Below, one piece after another: positions 7,641 to 15,811 of a stretch of 64,000 bases of DNA. The position numbers were made by a program, and so were the translations under genes. Each line of letters opens with the position of its first letter. Position 1 is the stretch's first letter. Origin of the DNA: Clostridia bacterium (GTDB lineage Bacteria; Bacillota; Clostridia; Christensenellales; UBA1242); assembly GCA_016297915.1 (NCBI GenBank), contig JAEDFU010000005.1, positions 1 through 64,000 of the forward strand, read 5' to 3'. The notes beneath the pieces were generated by a model, which was given only the letters and a program-made list of their open reading frames with translations, made no database searches and was not told where the DNA came from.

Positions 7641-8739
7641 ATGATACTTAATGATCAAAAAGAAAAATTAGAAAAAATCGTCGGCAATTTGAAAATAATT
7701 GCCGACTGTCTTTGACGAAGAAAATTTACTCAAAGAACTAGAACAAAAGAAAGAGGAGAGCCTAAAACCTGAGGTTTATTCAAATCCAGCACTCTGTAGT
7801 TCTATTAACAAAACTATCAAAAAAATAACTTTTGAATTAGAAAAGTTGTCGTCATCACGCAAAAAAATCAGTGATATCAAAGACTACATTGACCTAACAG
7901 AGCTTGAGGGCGATGAGGGAATGGTTGGAGATATAGATAGTTCAATTGAGACACTTGAGACTGAGGTTGGCGAGTTGTATCTACAAACACTACTTTCGGG
8001 CGAATATGATAATAACAATGCTTATGTCAAAATTCATAGTGGCGCTGGTGGAACAGAGGCTTGTGACTGGGCTGGAATGCTTCAGAGAATGTATCAAATG
8101 TTTGCTGACAAAAATGATTTCAAGTGGCAAATAACCGACAAAATTGACGGCGACGGTGCAGGGGTTAAGAGTGTTACTCTCAAAATCATTGGAGACAATG
8201 CTTATGGCTATCTCAAGAGCGAAATGGGGGTGCATAGACTTGTGAGAATTAGCCCATTTGACGCAAACAAGCGAAGACATACAAGCTTTGCGTCCGTTGA
8301 GGTTATGCCAGAGATTGACCAAAATGTTGAGATAGAGATTAGACCAGAAGATCTTAAGGTTGATGTTTATAGGTCTGGTGGTGCTGGTGGACAGCATGTA
8401 AATACAACAGACAGTGCAGTTAGAATTACACATTTGCCTACTGGAATAATAGTTGCGTGTCAACAAGAACGCTCACAGCTAAAAAATAGAGAAATGGCCA
8501 TGGAAATGCTCAAGAGCAAGTTGCTTGCTCTAGAACTAGACAAAAAGATGCAAGAGAGTTTGGCTCTCAAGGGTGATGCCAAAAAGATTGAATGGGGCAG
8601 CCAGATTCGTAGTTATGTCTTTTGCCCATACACAATGGTCAAGGACCACAGAACTGGCTACGAGACAAGTGATGTCTATGGCGTAATGGACGGCAATATC
8701 AAAGAATTTATTTTTGAATTTTTGAAATTAATTAATTAA
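7641..8739 (+). CDS. prfB: Peptide chain release factor 2, programmed +1 frameshift
   Basis: RF2 ends translation at UGA and UAA. The gene is in two frames: 24 codons from ATG 7641 to CTT 7710-7712, an in-frame TGA at 7713-7715, then the +1 frame from GAC 7714 to the stop at 8737-8739. The joined product has 365 residues, the usual RF2 length. The SPF stop-codon recognition motif (HRLVRISPFDANKRRHTSF) and the catalytic GGQ loop (SGGAGGQHVNTTDS) are intact. The expected SD-like stimulator next to CTTTGA is missing and a perfect hairpin sits there instead. tsaD follows after 12 bases. Confidence 0.96.
7680..7716 (+). promoter_or_regulatory. RF2 frameshift site with an upstream 10 bp hairpin
   Basis: The slippery heptamer is CTTTGAC (7710-7716). 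Immediately before it GTCGGCAATT (7680-7689) and AATTGCCGAC (7697-7706) form a perfect 10 bp stem with a seven-base loop. It ends one codon (TGT) before CTT. In well-studied RF2 genes this place holds an AGGGGG-like sequence that pairs with 16S rRNA; no such sequence is visible here. Confidence 0.85.
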
Positions 8740-8751
8740 AAAGAGAAATTT

Positions 8752-9846
8752 ATGTACAAAGAAATTGCAAAAGCAAAATTTGCTAAACTACAAAAAGAAA
8801 GCAAGACAAGAGATATTTATATTCTTGGCATTGAGAGTAGTTGCGATGAGACGAGTATAGCTGTTGTCAAAAATGGCAGAGAGGTACTATCCAATGTAAT
8901 AGCAACACAAATAGAAATTCATGCAAGATTTGGCGGTGTTGTGCCAGAGGTTGCAAGTCGAAATCATCTAATGGCGATAGATAGTGTTTTGGATGAGGCT
9001 CTAGCGCAAGCAGGCAAGACTTTGGATGAGATTGACGCAATAGCCGTTACATATGGTGCAGGGCTTGTTGGTGCTCTTATGGTTGGTGTTAATTATGCCA
9101 AGGCTTTGGCATATGCCAAGCAGTTGCCATTGATTGCTGTTAATCATATCAAAGGACACATCAGCGCAAATTATTTGACTAACAAGGAATTACAACCCCC
9201 ATTTGTGTCTCTTGTGGTAAGTGGTGGACACACTGCTCTTCTCAAAATCAAAGACTATGACAAATTTGACATGCTAGGCTCAACCACAGATGACGCTTTG
9301 GGTGAGTGTTATGACAAGGTTGCCAAATGCTTGGGACTAGGATATCCAGGTGGTGTCAAGGTGGATAAGAGGGCAAAAGAGGGAGTGGACAATATCAAAT
9401 TTATTACTCACGAAATGTTGCCTGGCACTTATGATTTTAGCTTTAGTGGAGTCAAGACTCAAATAATCAATTATGTTCACAAACTAAAACAAGCGGGCGA
9501 TAATATCCCTGTAAACGATATCTGTGCGTCTTTTCAAAACCAAGTCATTGAGCAAGTTGTAAACAAGTCTATCAAGGCTTCAATCAAAGACAAGAGCAAG
9601 ACCTTGGTTGTCGGCGGTGGAGTATCTGCAAACTCGGCGTTGCGAGAAAAACTCGAAAAGGCAGGTCTTGATAACGGAGTCAAAGTGTACTTCCCTCAAA
9701 TCAAATTATCTGGCGACAATGGTGCAATGATTGCAAGTGAGGGGTATTTTCAATTAATATCAGGCAAGGGGCTAGCTCTTCTTGACTTGACACCTGCTCC
9801 AAATATTAATCTTAAGTCGGAACGCCGTAGAGAAAAAAATATCTAA
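8752..9846 (+). CDS. tsaD: tRNA N6-adenosine threonylcarbamoyltransferase
   Basis: TsaD transfers the threonylcarbamoyl group to A37 of ANN-reading tRNAs, together with TsaB and TsaE (not in this window). The protein has 364 residues. The family signature starts at ILGIESSCDETS (about residue 25), the metal-binding His residues are in NHIKGH, and SGGHT and VVGGGVSANSALR form the ATP-binding parts. About 24 residues precede the usual start, giving a basic head (KAKFAKLQKESK). The gene follows prfB by 12 bases, so the two should be cotranscribed, which places two translation-fidelity genes together. Confidence 0.95.
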   Translation: MYKEIAKAKFAKLQKESKTRDIYILGIESSCDETSIAVVKNGREVLSNVIATQIEIHARFGGVVPEVASRNHLMAIDSVLDEALAQAGKTLDEIDAIAVTYGAGLVGALMVGVNYAKALAYAKQLPLIAVNHIKGHISANYLTNKELQPPFVSLVVSGGHTALLKIKDYDKFDMLGSTTDDALGECYDKVAKCLGLGYPGGVKVDKRAKEGVDNIKFITHEMLPGTYDFSFSGVKTQIINYVHKLKQAGDNIPVNDICASFQNQVIEQVVNKSIKASIKDKSKTLVVGGGVSANSALREKLEKAGLDNGVKVYFPQIKLSGDNGAMIASEGYFQLISGKGLALLDLTPAPNINLKSERRREKNI

Positions 9847-9852
9847 GATCAA

Positions 9853-9924
9853 AAAAAACTTCAGTAATACTGTTTGGATACCAAAATTGTATCAACCAAA
9901 AAGTTTATTCTACTGAAGTTTTTT
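9853..9924. terminator. Long bidirectional terminator between tsaD and degV
   Basis: AAAAAACTTCAGTA pairs with TACTGAAGTTTTTT across about 45 bases, and GGATAC/GTATC form an inner hairpin. The stem closes both convergent genes. Confidence 0.75.
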
Positions 9925-9976
9925 CTTTTTTAATAATAATTTGTTTATGTATTTTATTCTAAAAATAAGATATCTC

Positions 9977-10813
9977 TTAGTTGTTAAGGAATAGCACGCC
10001 AATACAGTTTGGGCCACAGTGACTAGATATTGTGCCACCAGCTAGTGTATTGTAGATATTCTTAAATCCTCTTTCTTTTAGCTTGGCAGTTAGTATTTCC
10101 TCTGCTTCTGGCATTGGTGAAGAGTGAGTTATAAATACATTTTCAAGAACTGGATTTGGATTTTCTACTAGCAAATCGTCAAGATATTTGCCAACAACTT
10201 TTGACATTCCGCCCATGTATTTTTTGCCAACGACCATCCTGCCGTTTGATAGTATGATTTGAGGTTTGATTTTGAGTATGTTGGCGCCGAGTAGGGCAAG
10301 TGCGGAGCATCTTCCACCTTTGTATAGATAGTTAAGTTTCTCAATTACAAATCCTGCCTGTACATTGCTTGCAAGCCCAGTTAGTGTTTGATAAATCTCA
10401 CTTGGTTGTTTGCCTTGGTCTACAAGCTCTTTGCCTCTGATTGCAAGCAAGGCAATTCCTGTGGATAATGATTTGCTATCTACTACAAAGACATTTTCCA
10501 TATCTTTGGCAACTAAGCAGGCATTGTTGTAAGCACTGCTGATAAGTGAACTTAGTGATACATGGATTATTGCATCATAATCTTTTTTCAAATTTTCAAA
10601 ATGTGTTTGAAATTGGTCAGGGCTTACAGCACTGGTCTTTGGAAGTTTTTTTGTTTTGTCAACAAATTCAAAAATTTCTTTGGATACTCCAAAGTGATCC
10701 TCAACTAACTTGTCGTTGAAGTTTATTGTAAATGGAGTTGTGTGGATGTCAAATTTGTCAAGCATTTCTTGAGGAAGATCAATTGTGCTTTCGGCTGATA
10801 TTACTATTTTCAT
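9977..10813 (-). CDS. DegV family fatty-acid-binding protein
   Basis: DegV (FakB-type) proteins bind a fatty acid and present it to the FakA kinase, so that exogenous or recycled fatty acids enter phospholipid synthesis. The 278-residue protein shows the family pattern: VISAESTIDLPQEML at the N-terminus, KTSAVSPDQF, the DSKSLSTGIALLA segment and the C-terminal THSSPMPEAEEI. A FakA gene is not in the window. AGGAG lies about 11 bases before ATG 10813. It is cytoplasmic. The exact ligand cannot be read from sequence. Confidence 0.88.
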   Translation of the reverse strand: MKIVISAESTIDLPQEMLDKFDIHTTPFTINFNDKLVEDHFGVSKEIFEFVDKTKKLPKTSAVSPDQFQTHFENLKKDYDAIIHVSLSSLISSAYNNACLVAKDMENVFVVDSKSLSTGIALLAIRGKELVDQGKQPSEIYQTLTGLASNVQAGFVIEKLNYLYKGGRCSALALLGANILKIKPQIILSNGRMVVGKKYMGGMSKVVGKYLDDLLVENPNPVLENVFITHSSPMPEAEEILTAKLKERGFKNIYNTLAGGTISSHCGPNCIGVLFLNN

Positions 10814-11003
10814 AAGTCATTATTCTCCTAGATTTTTGTCGTATTTTGAAAACAAGAAAACATTTTGCTGTTTGTTATTTTGAAAACAAAATGCCCTTAT
10901 TTAATCTCAATAGTATTTTATTAAAAACTTTTTGAAAAAACACCCTAATCTAACAAAATTCAACTCTCTATCTAAAAACATCAATTCTCTTGCAAAAAAT
11001 GCA

Positions 11004-11022
11004 ACTCTCTTGGCAAGAGAGT
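11004..11022. promoter_or_regulatory. Perfect palindrome upstream of the first XRE gene (candidate operator)
   Basis: ACTCTCTTG (11004-11012) and CAAGAGAGT (11014-11022) are perfect mirror images around a single G. A further TTCTCTTGC half lies at 10985-10993. The palindrome ends 12 bases before the -35 box of the XRE-regulator gene, the place expected for autoregulation. Confidence 0.6.
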
Positions 11023-11034
11023 GACATATTTTGC

Positions 11035-11063
11035 TTGTCTAAATATATTATATATGCTAAAAT
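11035..11063 (+). promoter_or_regulatory. Promoter of the first XRE regulator
   Basis: TTGTCT (11035-11040), 17 bases, TAAAAT (11058-11063) preceded by TGC (extended -10). It yields a short leader of about 25 bases. Confidence 0.7.
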
Positions 11064-11094
11064 ATTGCAGAAAATAAATAAATTTGGAATGTAT

Positions 11095-11676
11095 ATGACA
11101 AGCGAAGATATAAAACATAATTTTTCCGAAAATTTAATAAAATTACGCAAAGCCAAAAACTTGACTCAGCTCGAGCTTGCCGAAAAACTTAATTACTCAG
11201 ACAAGGCTGTATCCAAATGGGAAGTTGGAAGTGTGCTTCCGGATGTCGAAACAATGACGCACATAGCTGAGTTTTTTGGAATAACAATCAACGATTTGAT
11301 TTATGCCAAAAAACGAAATGTGCTAAGAGAGTTTTATAAGACACATCTATTTATGACGCTACTTGTAAGTGTTAGTTTGTGGTTTGTAGCTACCATAATA
11401 TTTTTTGTTCTTGACTCGGCAACAACGCTAGTTAGACCATGGCTTACATATATCTACACTATTCCTGTCAATGCGATAGTGCTAATTGTGTTTTCGGCAT
11501 TGTGGTTCAAAAAGTTTCACTTGTATTTATCTATGTCAGCACTGCTTTGGGGAATAATTGTATGTATATATCTGCAAATCAACAATAGCGCGCTTTGGTT
11601 TATATTTATAGTAGGGCTTATTGGGCAGATTGTCTTGACATGTGCTATGCCACTCAAAAAAAAGAAAATTAAGTAG
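11095..11676 (+). CDS. XRE-type regulator with C-terminal membrane domain
   Basis: The N-terminal 60 residues are a Cro/CI helix-turn-helix (KNLTQLELAEKLNYSDKAVSKWEVGSV cut across two helices). After a short linker come four predicted membrane spans (from about residue 85 to 185) and a basic end. It should bind DNA while held at the membrane. A second gene of the same build lies at 44204-44791. The start is taken as ATG 11095; ATG 11089 is equally in frame and only a weak GGA precedes either one. The next gene begins 40 bases later and is probably in the same operon. The signal sensed is unknown. Confidence 0.8.
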   Translation: MTSEDIKHNFSENLIKLRKAKNLTQLELAEKLNYSDKAVSKWEVGSVLPDVETMTHIAEFFGITINDLIYAKKRNVLREFYKTHLFMTLLVSVSLWFVATIIFFVLDSATTLVRPWLTYIYTIPVNAIVLIVFSALWFKKFHLYLSMSALLWGIIVCIYLQINNSALWFIFIVGLIGQIVLTCAMPLKKKKIK

Positions 11677-11716
11677 TACGATGTAAATACTACAACAAAA
11701 GAGAAATGGAGAAAAT

Positions 11717-12928
11717 ATGAAAATACTTGAGACAAGCGATTGGAAATATAGAATTGCATTTGATAATATAACTTACAAAAATGTCAAAAGATATAGTCTC
11801 ATGCTCAATACTTATGAGCGTGAGATTATGGACGAGCAAATAAACTTTTTTCGTAAACACTTTTCAATTTGTCAAGTCATGGATCATTTTAAAAAGCTAA
11901 AAACAAAGACGGATAGAGAGACTTTTATAAAAGCTGTACTCAAAAGACAAGACGGTATTTACTATTTGCCATTGCAATTAAAAAGTTATATGCTCAAAAA
12001 AATTCGTACAGAATTCAAAGACTACTCGCAGTTTTTTGAATTGCTACTAAACAAAGCTCTAAATCAGAGCAAAACAAATATTGTAAGAATTCTCTATAAA
12101 AATGTTCTCAAAGATTACTTTGCCCCAAGTTTTAGACTTGTTTGCAAATATCGCAAACAGCAAGAAATTCCTGTTATTCAAAAAATGCTCAAGCCTGAGG
12201 CATATCTAAATACTGCCAGAAGCCTAATTCATGATTTGCAGTTTGACTACAAATTATCTCAGGTGTTTGGCAGGAGCTCCATTCGAAAGAGTGTGCCAAT
12301 TTCAATCGTTGATGATTATGGATATGGTGAATGGATAAGCAAAAATGTTAGTTACAACAATAATAGATTTTTTATCTATAGCAATCACAACAAATTAACA
12401 GATGTTGCCCTCAAGCACATGGTATACTTTAATGTTTATCCGGGTTATGGTTATTTTTATAATACAGTAGCCTCCGATGTGACCAAAAACACATGTTTTG
12501 ATAATGGTGCATCGCTTATTATCAATGGCTGGGCAATGTATGCAATGTGTCGAAATGGCGGAACGGCTTACTCACAAAACTTTTTGATAGAAGGTTCAAA
12601 TATAGCTTGGATGCTATTTAACAAAAATTTGGAAAAGGCATACGAAAGCGTATATGTATATCTCCTTGGCAAGTATCCAAAGTCCAAAGCCATGGATTAT
12701 ATGCTGGACTATACTCAAAAACCGGGACATTATCTAAGTTATGTAATGGGCGAAGTTGCGATTGAGGTTGCAATGAGCAAGGGATTTGCAAGCACGCCAA
12801 TTGAGTTTTTGGAAAATTTAAGTCAGGTTAATGTGGGCGATTATATTTGCTTGTATAATCCAAAAAAGCAACGAAAGATTGGCAGGAATGTAATTACTAG
12901 CAAAGTTGTCGAAAAATTTTATAAATAA
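11717..12928 (+). CDS. Degenerate DUF885-like protein, probable non-catalytic homologue
   Basis: I see no clear close family for this 403-residue cytoplasmic protein, but its C-terminal half resembles DUF885, a family with a putative zinc-peptidase layout. YPGYGY (residues 241-246) takes the place of the YPGHH box, NGWAMYA (270-276) that of EGWALYAE, and QKPGHYLSYVMGE (334-346) that of PGQALSYKIG. The metal-binding His and Glu positions are thus lost. GGAGA precedes ATG 11717. It follows an XRE membrane regulator by 40 bases and is likely coregulated. A role as a binding or sensor protein is inference. Confidence 0.55.
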   Translation: MKILETSDWKYRIAFDNITYKNVKRYSLMLNTYEREIMDEQINFFRKHFSICQVMDHFKKLKTKTDRETFIKAVLKRQDGIYYLPLQLKSYMLKKIRTEFKDYSQFFELLLNKALNQSKTNIVRILYKNVLKDYFAPSFRLVCKYRKQQEIPVIQKMLKPEAYLNTARSLIHDLQFDYKLSQVFGRSSIRKSVPISIVDDYGYGEWISKNVSYNNNRFFIYSNHNKLTDVALKHMVYFNVYPGYGYFYNTVASDVTKNTCFDNGASLIINGWAMYAMCRNGGTAYSQNFLIEGSNIAWMLFNKNLEKAYESVYVYLLGKYPKSKAMDYMLDYTQKPGHYLSYVMGEVAIEVAMSKGFASTPIEFLENLSQVNVGDYICLYNPKKQRKIGRNVITSKVVEKFYK

Positions 12929-12981
12929 AAAAAGACTTAAATATTTCAACTTAATTACAAGTTAAATATTTAAGTTTTTTT
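12929..12981. terminator. Bidirectional terminator
   Basis: CTTAAATATTT (12936-12946) pairs with AAATATTTAAG (12964-12974) and an inner AACTT/AAGTT hairpin extends the stem. It is flanked by A and T runs and closes two convergent genes. Confidence 0.85.
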
Positions 12982-12994
12982 GTTACAAAAGATT

Positions 12995-13795
12995 TTACTT
13001 TGCGACAAAATCAATTTCGTAATCTTTGTCAAAATCTTCAAAGTTTCCGTCTAGATTACATGCAATCTCATAGTGTTTGCTAAATTTGATGTGTTTATCG
13101 TATTTTTTGAGTATCCTTGGCCAGTTTTCCAATTTTTGATTTGGAGCATCGCAAGGGCAAAGCTTGATTATATATGGCTTTTTGGCAACGACACAACTGC
13201 TAACTATAGGTTCTATTGCAGAGCAGGGCTTATTCCCTGTTACAAAATCATATTCGGACACATCTGTGCCTGCTTTGAAATAACTATCCTCTGGGTTAAT
13301 ATCTATGCTTCTTAGTGTTTCGTCCGATACTACAAATTTGTCCATTGATGTAATTCCACCCAGTATTCTTGCCAGCAAAATAGATGAATATGGGATTTTT
13401 CCACTCCCAACTTCCAATGTGTTTGGCTTGTAATTTCCCAAATAATGTTCAACAAGTCTTACATAATCCTCTTGACCACGCCTGTAGTAATCCATGTGTT
13501 TGCTATTAATAACGCCTAAGTATGCTGATATTTGCTGGGCTAGTTGTTTGACTACTCGAAAATCCTCATTTGAGATTTTTCCGTTGCTGTCTCTAGTAAT
13601 TCCAGCAAAATCCCCAATATTTTCCTCAACAAATTCTCTAAAGTCTGTTTTGCTGATATTGAAAAAGTCGCCATAGTTTGTAATTTCTGTAGTTGTATAT
13701 ACTTTGAATAAGTGTTCAATAGTATACTTGCCATAAAATCCATAGTCGTGATTTTTCAATTCATTTTTGAGATTAATATATGTTAATGCTTTCAT
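12995..13795 (-). CDS. Putative SAM-dependent methyltransferase-like protein
   Basis: The 266-residue product carries TLEVGSGKIPYSSILLARILG (about residues 129-149), which looks like motif I of a class I methyltransferase, followed by an acidic-strand region. The N-terminal 120 residues are helical and unfamiliar. No further catalytic motif is sure, so substrate and even activity are open. ATG 13795 is chosen because a G-rich stretch (GGGGATTGGG) lies just upstream; an in-frame GTG at 13810 would add five residues. It faces the DnaA-box region, with no gene between. Confidence 0.45.
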   Translation of the reverse strand: MKALTYINLKNELKNHDYGFYGKYTIEHLFKVYTTTEITNYGDFFNISKTDFREFVEENIGDFAGITRDSNGKISNEDFRVVKQLAQQISAYLGVINSKHMDYYRRGQEDYVRLVEHYLGNYKPNTLEVGSGKIPYSSILLARILGGITSMDKFVVSDETLRSIDINPEDSYFKAGTDVSEYDFVTGNKPCSAIEPIVSSCVVAKKPYIIKLCPCDAPNQKLENWPRILKKYDKHIKFSKHYEIACNLDGNFEDFDKDYEIDFVAK

Positions 13796-13939
13796 TTTCC
13801 CAATCCCCACATATTTCTTTGATTATACACCTTGTATTTATCAAAGTCAATAGGGCTATTTTTGCTTTGAATAAAATGTCATACGCAAAATAGTTTCTCA
13901 AAAAGATTTTTTGCCAAAAATCCAATGAATTAGGGGATT

Positions 13940-14176
13940 TGTGGATGTGTACAAAAGTTATCCACATTTGCACACCCTAATTTTTATAAATTTTTATGCA
14001 TATTTATTAAAAAGTGAATATTTTTGCATAAAAATGTATAAAATCGACCCAAAAGTGACTAAGTTATCCACTTATCCACAATAAATTTGGCATTTATGCA
14101 CAATTCATGTTTGAAAAAGTTTCTAAAAGAGGTTCAAAAAATGCCTAAATGTGAATAACTGTGTGAGTTATCCACA
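13940..14176. other. Cluster of DnaA boxes in a 460 bp gene-free region
   Basis: Three perfect TTATCCACA boxes lie at 13958-13966, 14072-14080 and 14168-14176. One-mismatch boxes are at 14064-14072 (TTATCCACT, sharing one base with the next box) and 14150-14158 (TGTGAATAA, reverse), and a weaker reverse match is at 13940-13948. A very AT-rich part with repeated TTTTTATGCATA-like words (13980-14045) lies between. The whole gap (13811-14270) holds no gene. No dnaA, dnaN, rpmH or gidB is nearby and gene strand bias does not switch here, so a DnaA-titration or secondary site is as likely as oriC. Confidence 0.7.
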
Positions 14177-14270
14177 TGTCTAGACCCCCAAAATGCATAT
14201 CTGATTGCTTATATTCATAAAAAATTTTAATGAATAAATCAAGTCAAATATGCACTATAATTGTATAAAG

Positions 14271-15737
14271 TTATTCGTACATAATTTTGACGCCACTATC
14301 TATTGGGCTAATGCCTGCAGGCAGCTCTTCAACGCCCTCGACAACTATGCCTCTTTGTGGTTGATAAATTTCGTGACGAATTAGTGTTTCTTCGATTAGT
14401 TTGTCGCCTAGATATTTTTGGAGATAAGCTTTTGCCTCATATCCGTCTTTTGGATAACTTATTCTAAAATATTCGCCTTTGAACAAGACTTTGCTTGTGT
14501 ACTTGCGGTCGGTATCGGGGATAACCTTGTCACCCGAACTTTTGATAGTGTCAATTGTCTCACTGCGAGTTTTGTAAGTATAATCTAGTTCGTGGGAGAA
14601 TACATCTATAGATACGCTGTTTTTGTCCGAGTATGTTTTGATATAAATAGGGTACTCGGATGTATTTGTAAATTTAAGGTCGCTGGTATATTCGGCAACC
14701 ATTGCATCAAGTCCGAGTGGAGCATATCTAACAGGGAGAGAATGTTTGTGAACTTCGTCAATTCTAACACCGCTTAATAAGAGTGCATTGTATAGGGTTG
14801 TGCTTGCTTGGCAGATTCCTCCACCGATGCCCTCAGTAAATTCGCCATTGTATATAATGGTAGCAGGTTTGTATCCATTTTGTGTGGTGTGCTCGCCAAT
14901 TATTGTATTAAAGGATACTGTTTCGTTTGGGTTCAAAACAAAACCGTTAAACTTGGAAAGTGCGAGTTTTACATTATGTTTTCTGCCACCTGTGCTGTCT
15001 GCTACATTTGTGGAGAATGTGGCTATTTTCTTGGTTAAACTCTCATTATATTCTTTTGTAATAGCTGGAATTTCCTCTGTGTAACTTAGCTCAACATTTA
15101 TCTTATTGGATGTCAAAAATTGCTCGTTTATATCGTTATAGAGCTTTTGCTTATTTACTCTCTTGCCGTTGACACTCTCGGTTATATCAAAGGGGTTTTT
15201 GTTATCTGGGGTAAAATTTATTTTGCTATTTACAGGTTCAATTTCAACCTCGTTTAGGATGCTTTCAATTTTTTCGTCAAGCCCTGTAAAGATGTAATTA
15301 AACGAAACATTGATAGAACCGCCTTTCTTGTTAAACTGTGCCAAAAAATCGCTTGTGTCGGTTTCCTTGCCAAGCAGGCTATCCTCGTCTTGGCTTGCCT
15401 CAAGAATTGTGTGGATATCCGAATTAACTTTGAGATCGTCACCGTCAAACTTCCAATTTTTGTCTGAGGTGCTATCTTTGATGTTTAGTTCAAAGTCGCT
15501 TGCTTTTTCTTGAAAATTACTAAGTAGCATAACCTTTGCTTCGTCTTTGGACATTCCCGAAAGATTTAGTCCATTGATGACAGTGCCGTCATGCAAAATT
15601 TTGTTGGTGGTATTGTCCAAAACTAAAAATTGACCAATAATTATGGCGGTTATTGCAATTGTGCAAAGAGTTAAAATCGCCAAAACTTTATTGGTCTTTT
15701 GTTTGGATGTTTTGGTGGCTACGCTTGTCTTTTTCAT
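14271..15737 (-). CDS. VanW domain protein, membrane-anchored
   Basis: A 488-residue protein with a basic head, one membrane span (about 18-40) and a large outside part. Residues about 60-200 look like the peptidoglycan-binding-like repeats found with VanW (YoaR type). The VanW domain follows (about 235-365) with its hallmark GIGGGICQASTTLYNALLLSG, and the C-terminal 110 residues may be a G5-like domain. Such proteins sit at the cell wall of Firmicutes; the biochemical role of VanW is not known, and vancomycin resistance should not be assumed. TTAGGAG precedes the ATG. Confidence 0.85.
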   Translation of the reverse strand: MKKTSVATKTSKQKTNKVLAILTLCTIAITAIIIGQFLVLDNTTNKILHDGTVINGLNLSGMSKDEAKVMLLSNFQEKASDFELNIKDSTSDKNWKFDGDDLKVNSDIHTILEASQDEDSLLGKETDTSDFLAQFNKKGGSINVSFNYIFTGLDEKIESILNEVEIEPVNSKINFTPDNKNPFDITESVNGKRVNKQKLYNDINEQFLTSNKINVELSYTEEIPAITKEYNESLTKKIATFSTNVADSTGGRKHNVKLALSKFNGFVLNPNETVSFNTIIGEHTTQNGYKPATIIYNGEFTEGIGGGICQASTTLYNALLLSGVRIDEVHKHSLPVRYAPLGLDAMVAEYTSDLKFTNTSEYPIYIKTYSDKNSVSIDVFSHELDYTYKTRSETIDTIKSSGDKVIPDTDRKYTSKVLFKGEYFRISYPKDGYEAKAYLQKYLGDKLIEETLIRHEIYQPQRGIVVEGVEELPAGISPIDSGVKIMYE

Positions 15738-15811
15738 AAACGCTCCTAAGTTATATATAATTTAACTTAGTTTGTCACCAAATAAAATTTATATTCAATT
15801 GTATATATTAA

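Noticed and set aside
7713..7715. In-frame TGA in prfB as a pseudogene or as recoded Trp/Sec
   Set aside because: Position 25 and the CTTTGAC context are those of the known RF2 frameshift; no other gene in the window has internal TGA.
13811..14270. Firm call of chromosomal oriC
   Set aside because: DnaA boxes are present, but no dnaA/dnaN/rpmH/gidB neighbours and no switch of gene strand bias; kept as a DnaA-box cluster.
14271..15737. Vancomycin resistance gene from the VanW domain
   Set aside because: VanW domains are widespread in Firmicutes and no vanA/vanH/vanX-like gene is present.
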